DNA from: Aphodosoma sp051870875
GTDB lineage: Bacteria > Bacteroidota > Bacteroidia > Bacteroidales > Paludibacteraceae
Direction: 5' to 3'
NCBI GenBank assembly: GCA_051870875.1
Contig: JBJECG010000034.1
Location: 1-8,008, forward strand
DNA length: 8,008 nucleotides
The notes below the pieces were generated by a model. It did no database searches, was not told where the DNA came from, and was given only the letters and a program-made list of their open reading frames with translations. This document shows, in pieces, positions 7,697-8,008 of this stretch (its first letter is position 1; the number at the start of each line of letters is the position of its first letter). The position numbers and the translations under genes were made by a program.

Positions 7697-7735
7697 GGAA
7701 AGCCGCAGTGGAGGATGTCTCTCTGCGGCTTTTCC
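7697..7735 (+). terminator. Intrinsic terminator at the end of the gene cluster
   Basis: AAAGCCGCAG (7699-7708) pairs with CTGCGGCTTT downstream (7723-7732). The stem can be extended outward by GG/CC with one extra T, and inward by GGAG/CTCT past one bulged T, leaving a GATGT loop. Four T residues end the + strand hairpin and AAAG begins it, so the structure could stop transcripts from both directions. It lies 21 bases after the last + strand stop codon. On the other strand it follows the stop of the short remnant frame at 7753-7854. Confidence 0.8.
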
Positions 7736-7752
7736 GGTGTATTTGTGATGGT

Positions 7753-7854
7753 TTATTCTGGAGTTTCGGAGAAGTCGACAGTCATTTGCCCCATGAAAGT
7801 ACAGCTGTGGTCATCGGATACTGTTTCTTTGAGTGTGTCTGAGAGAGGGCACAC
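7753..7854 (-). pseudogene. Possible 3' remnant of a minus-strand gene
   Basis: On the minus strand a frame of 33 codons ends with TAA at 7755-7753. Its translation includes LSDTLKETVSDDHSCTFMGQ followed by MTVDFSETPE. This reads like the hydrophilic and beta-rich tail of a real protein, and the stop is followed by the shared terminator as a genuine gene end would be. An in-frame TGA (7857-7855) blocks the frame just upstream, inside the right arm of the 21-bp inverted repeat, and no good start or A-rich leader is present. I do not recognise the family. It could also be chance coding in an intergenic region; an internal ATG would give only 10 to 13 residues. Confidence 0.3.
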
Positions 7855-7870
7855 TCAAAGAAACAGTATC
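7817..7870. repeat. Perfect 21-bp inverted repeat with 12-base loop
   Basis: The arm at 7817-7837 (begins GATACTGTTTC, ends GAGTGTG) is the exact reverse complement of the arm at 7850-7870 (begins CACACTC, ends GTATC). The loop TCTGAGAGAGGG separates them. Pairing stops sharply at both outer ends (G facing G, then C facing C). There is no T tract next to either arm, which argues against an ordinary intrinsic terminator, and one already lies 80 bases to the left. The left arm is part of the minus-strand remnant frame. From 7871 to the window end I see no gene: one minus-strand frame is open from the right edge to a TAA at 7876-7874, but its 44 codons are not recognisable. Confidence 0.9.
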
Positions 7871-8008
7871 GCGTTACGTTTTGAATAGTGGCAAGCATAT
7901 AAAGAAGTGTGGATGCCAATAGTTCTTGTATAGTAATTGATTGGTTTTAGACTTGGCGGGTTGGACATTTTGCATGGTAAGGCCCGTTATAATAGGCTGA
8001 TTTGTATA

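Noticed and set aside
7676..7888. A 70-codon + strand reading frame after the last gene
   Set aside because: It begins directly after a stop codon, runs through the terminator hairpin and both arms of the 21-bp palindrome, and has no recognisable protein character.
7961..7993. TTGGAC and TATAAT near the right edge as a promoter
   Set aside because: The spacing of 21 bases is wrong for a sigma-70 type promoter, Bacteroidetes use a different consensus, and the gene it would serve is outside the window.
7874..8008. Minus-strand frame open from the right edge for 44 codons
   Set aside because: It is short, has no recognisable motif and is in a different frame from the remnant at 7753-7854. It could be the end of a gene entering from the right, but the evidence is too thin to call.

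Overview
The window looks like chromosomal DNA of a Bacteroidales bacterium (Bacteroides/Prevotella-type). The evidence is the truB-queA gene pair, the sequence character of DnaX and the MsbA-like transporter, and A-rich translation starts without Shine-Dalgarno sequences. No phage, transposon, CRISPR or rRNA/tRNA gene is visible. The assignment rests on protein resemblance from memory, not on a search.

Positions 2 to 7675 hold seven genes, all on the + strand, separated by only 20 to 34 bases, so they probably form one transcription unit or overlapping units. In order: the 3' part of truB (tRNA pseudouridine 55 synthase); a strikingly divergent queA-family gene; dnaX (DNA polymerase III tau subunit); a full-length MsbA-like ABC half-transporter; a YqhD/BdhA-type iron-dependent alcohol dehydrogenase; an 82-residue thioredoxin-like protein; and a polytopic membrane protein of the CcdA/ArsG type with paired cysteines. 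The first two act on tRNA, the third in replication, the fourth in envelope lipid export. The last three look like a redox or aldehyde-stress group, with the thioredoxin-like protein as the likely soluble partner of the membrane protein. A good hairpin terminator follows at 7697-7735.

Positions 7676 to 8008 contain no convincing intact gene. They hold the terminator, a short minus-strand reading frame that looks like the tail of a lost gene (7753-7854), and a perfect 21-bp inverted repeat with a 12-base loop (7817-7870). One arm of the repeat is part of that reading frame, which suggests a rearrangement scar.

The two most interesting observations are inside ordinary-looking genes. dnaX carries an in-phase A7 slip site, an immediate -1 stop codon and a downstream stem-loop exactly at the end of the ATPase/collar part, predicting a programmed short (gamma-like) product of 371 residues. 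The QueA-family protein sits in the usual place beside truB but has lost several signature motifs of the enzyme family.
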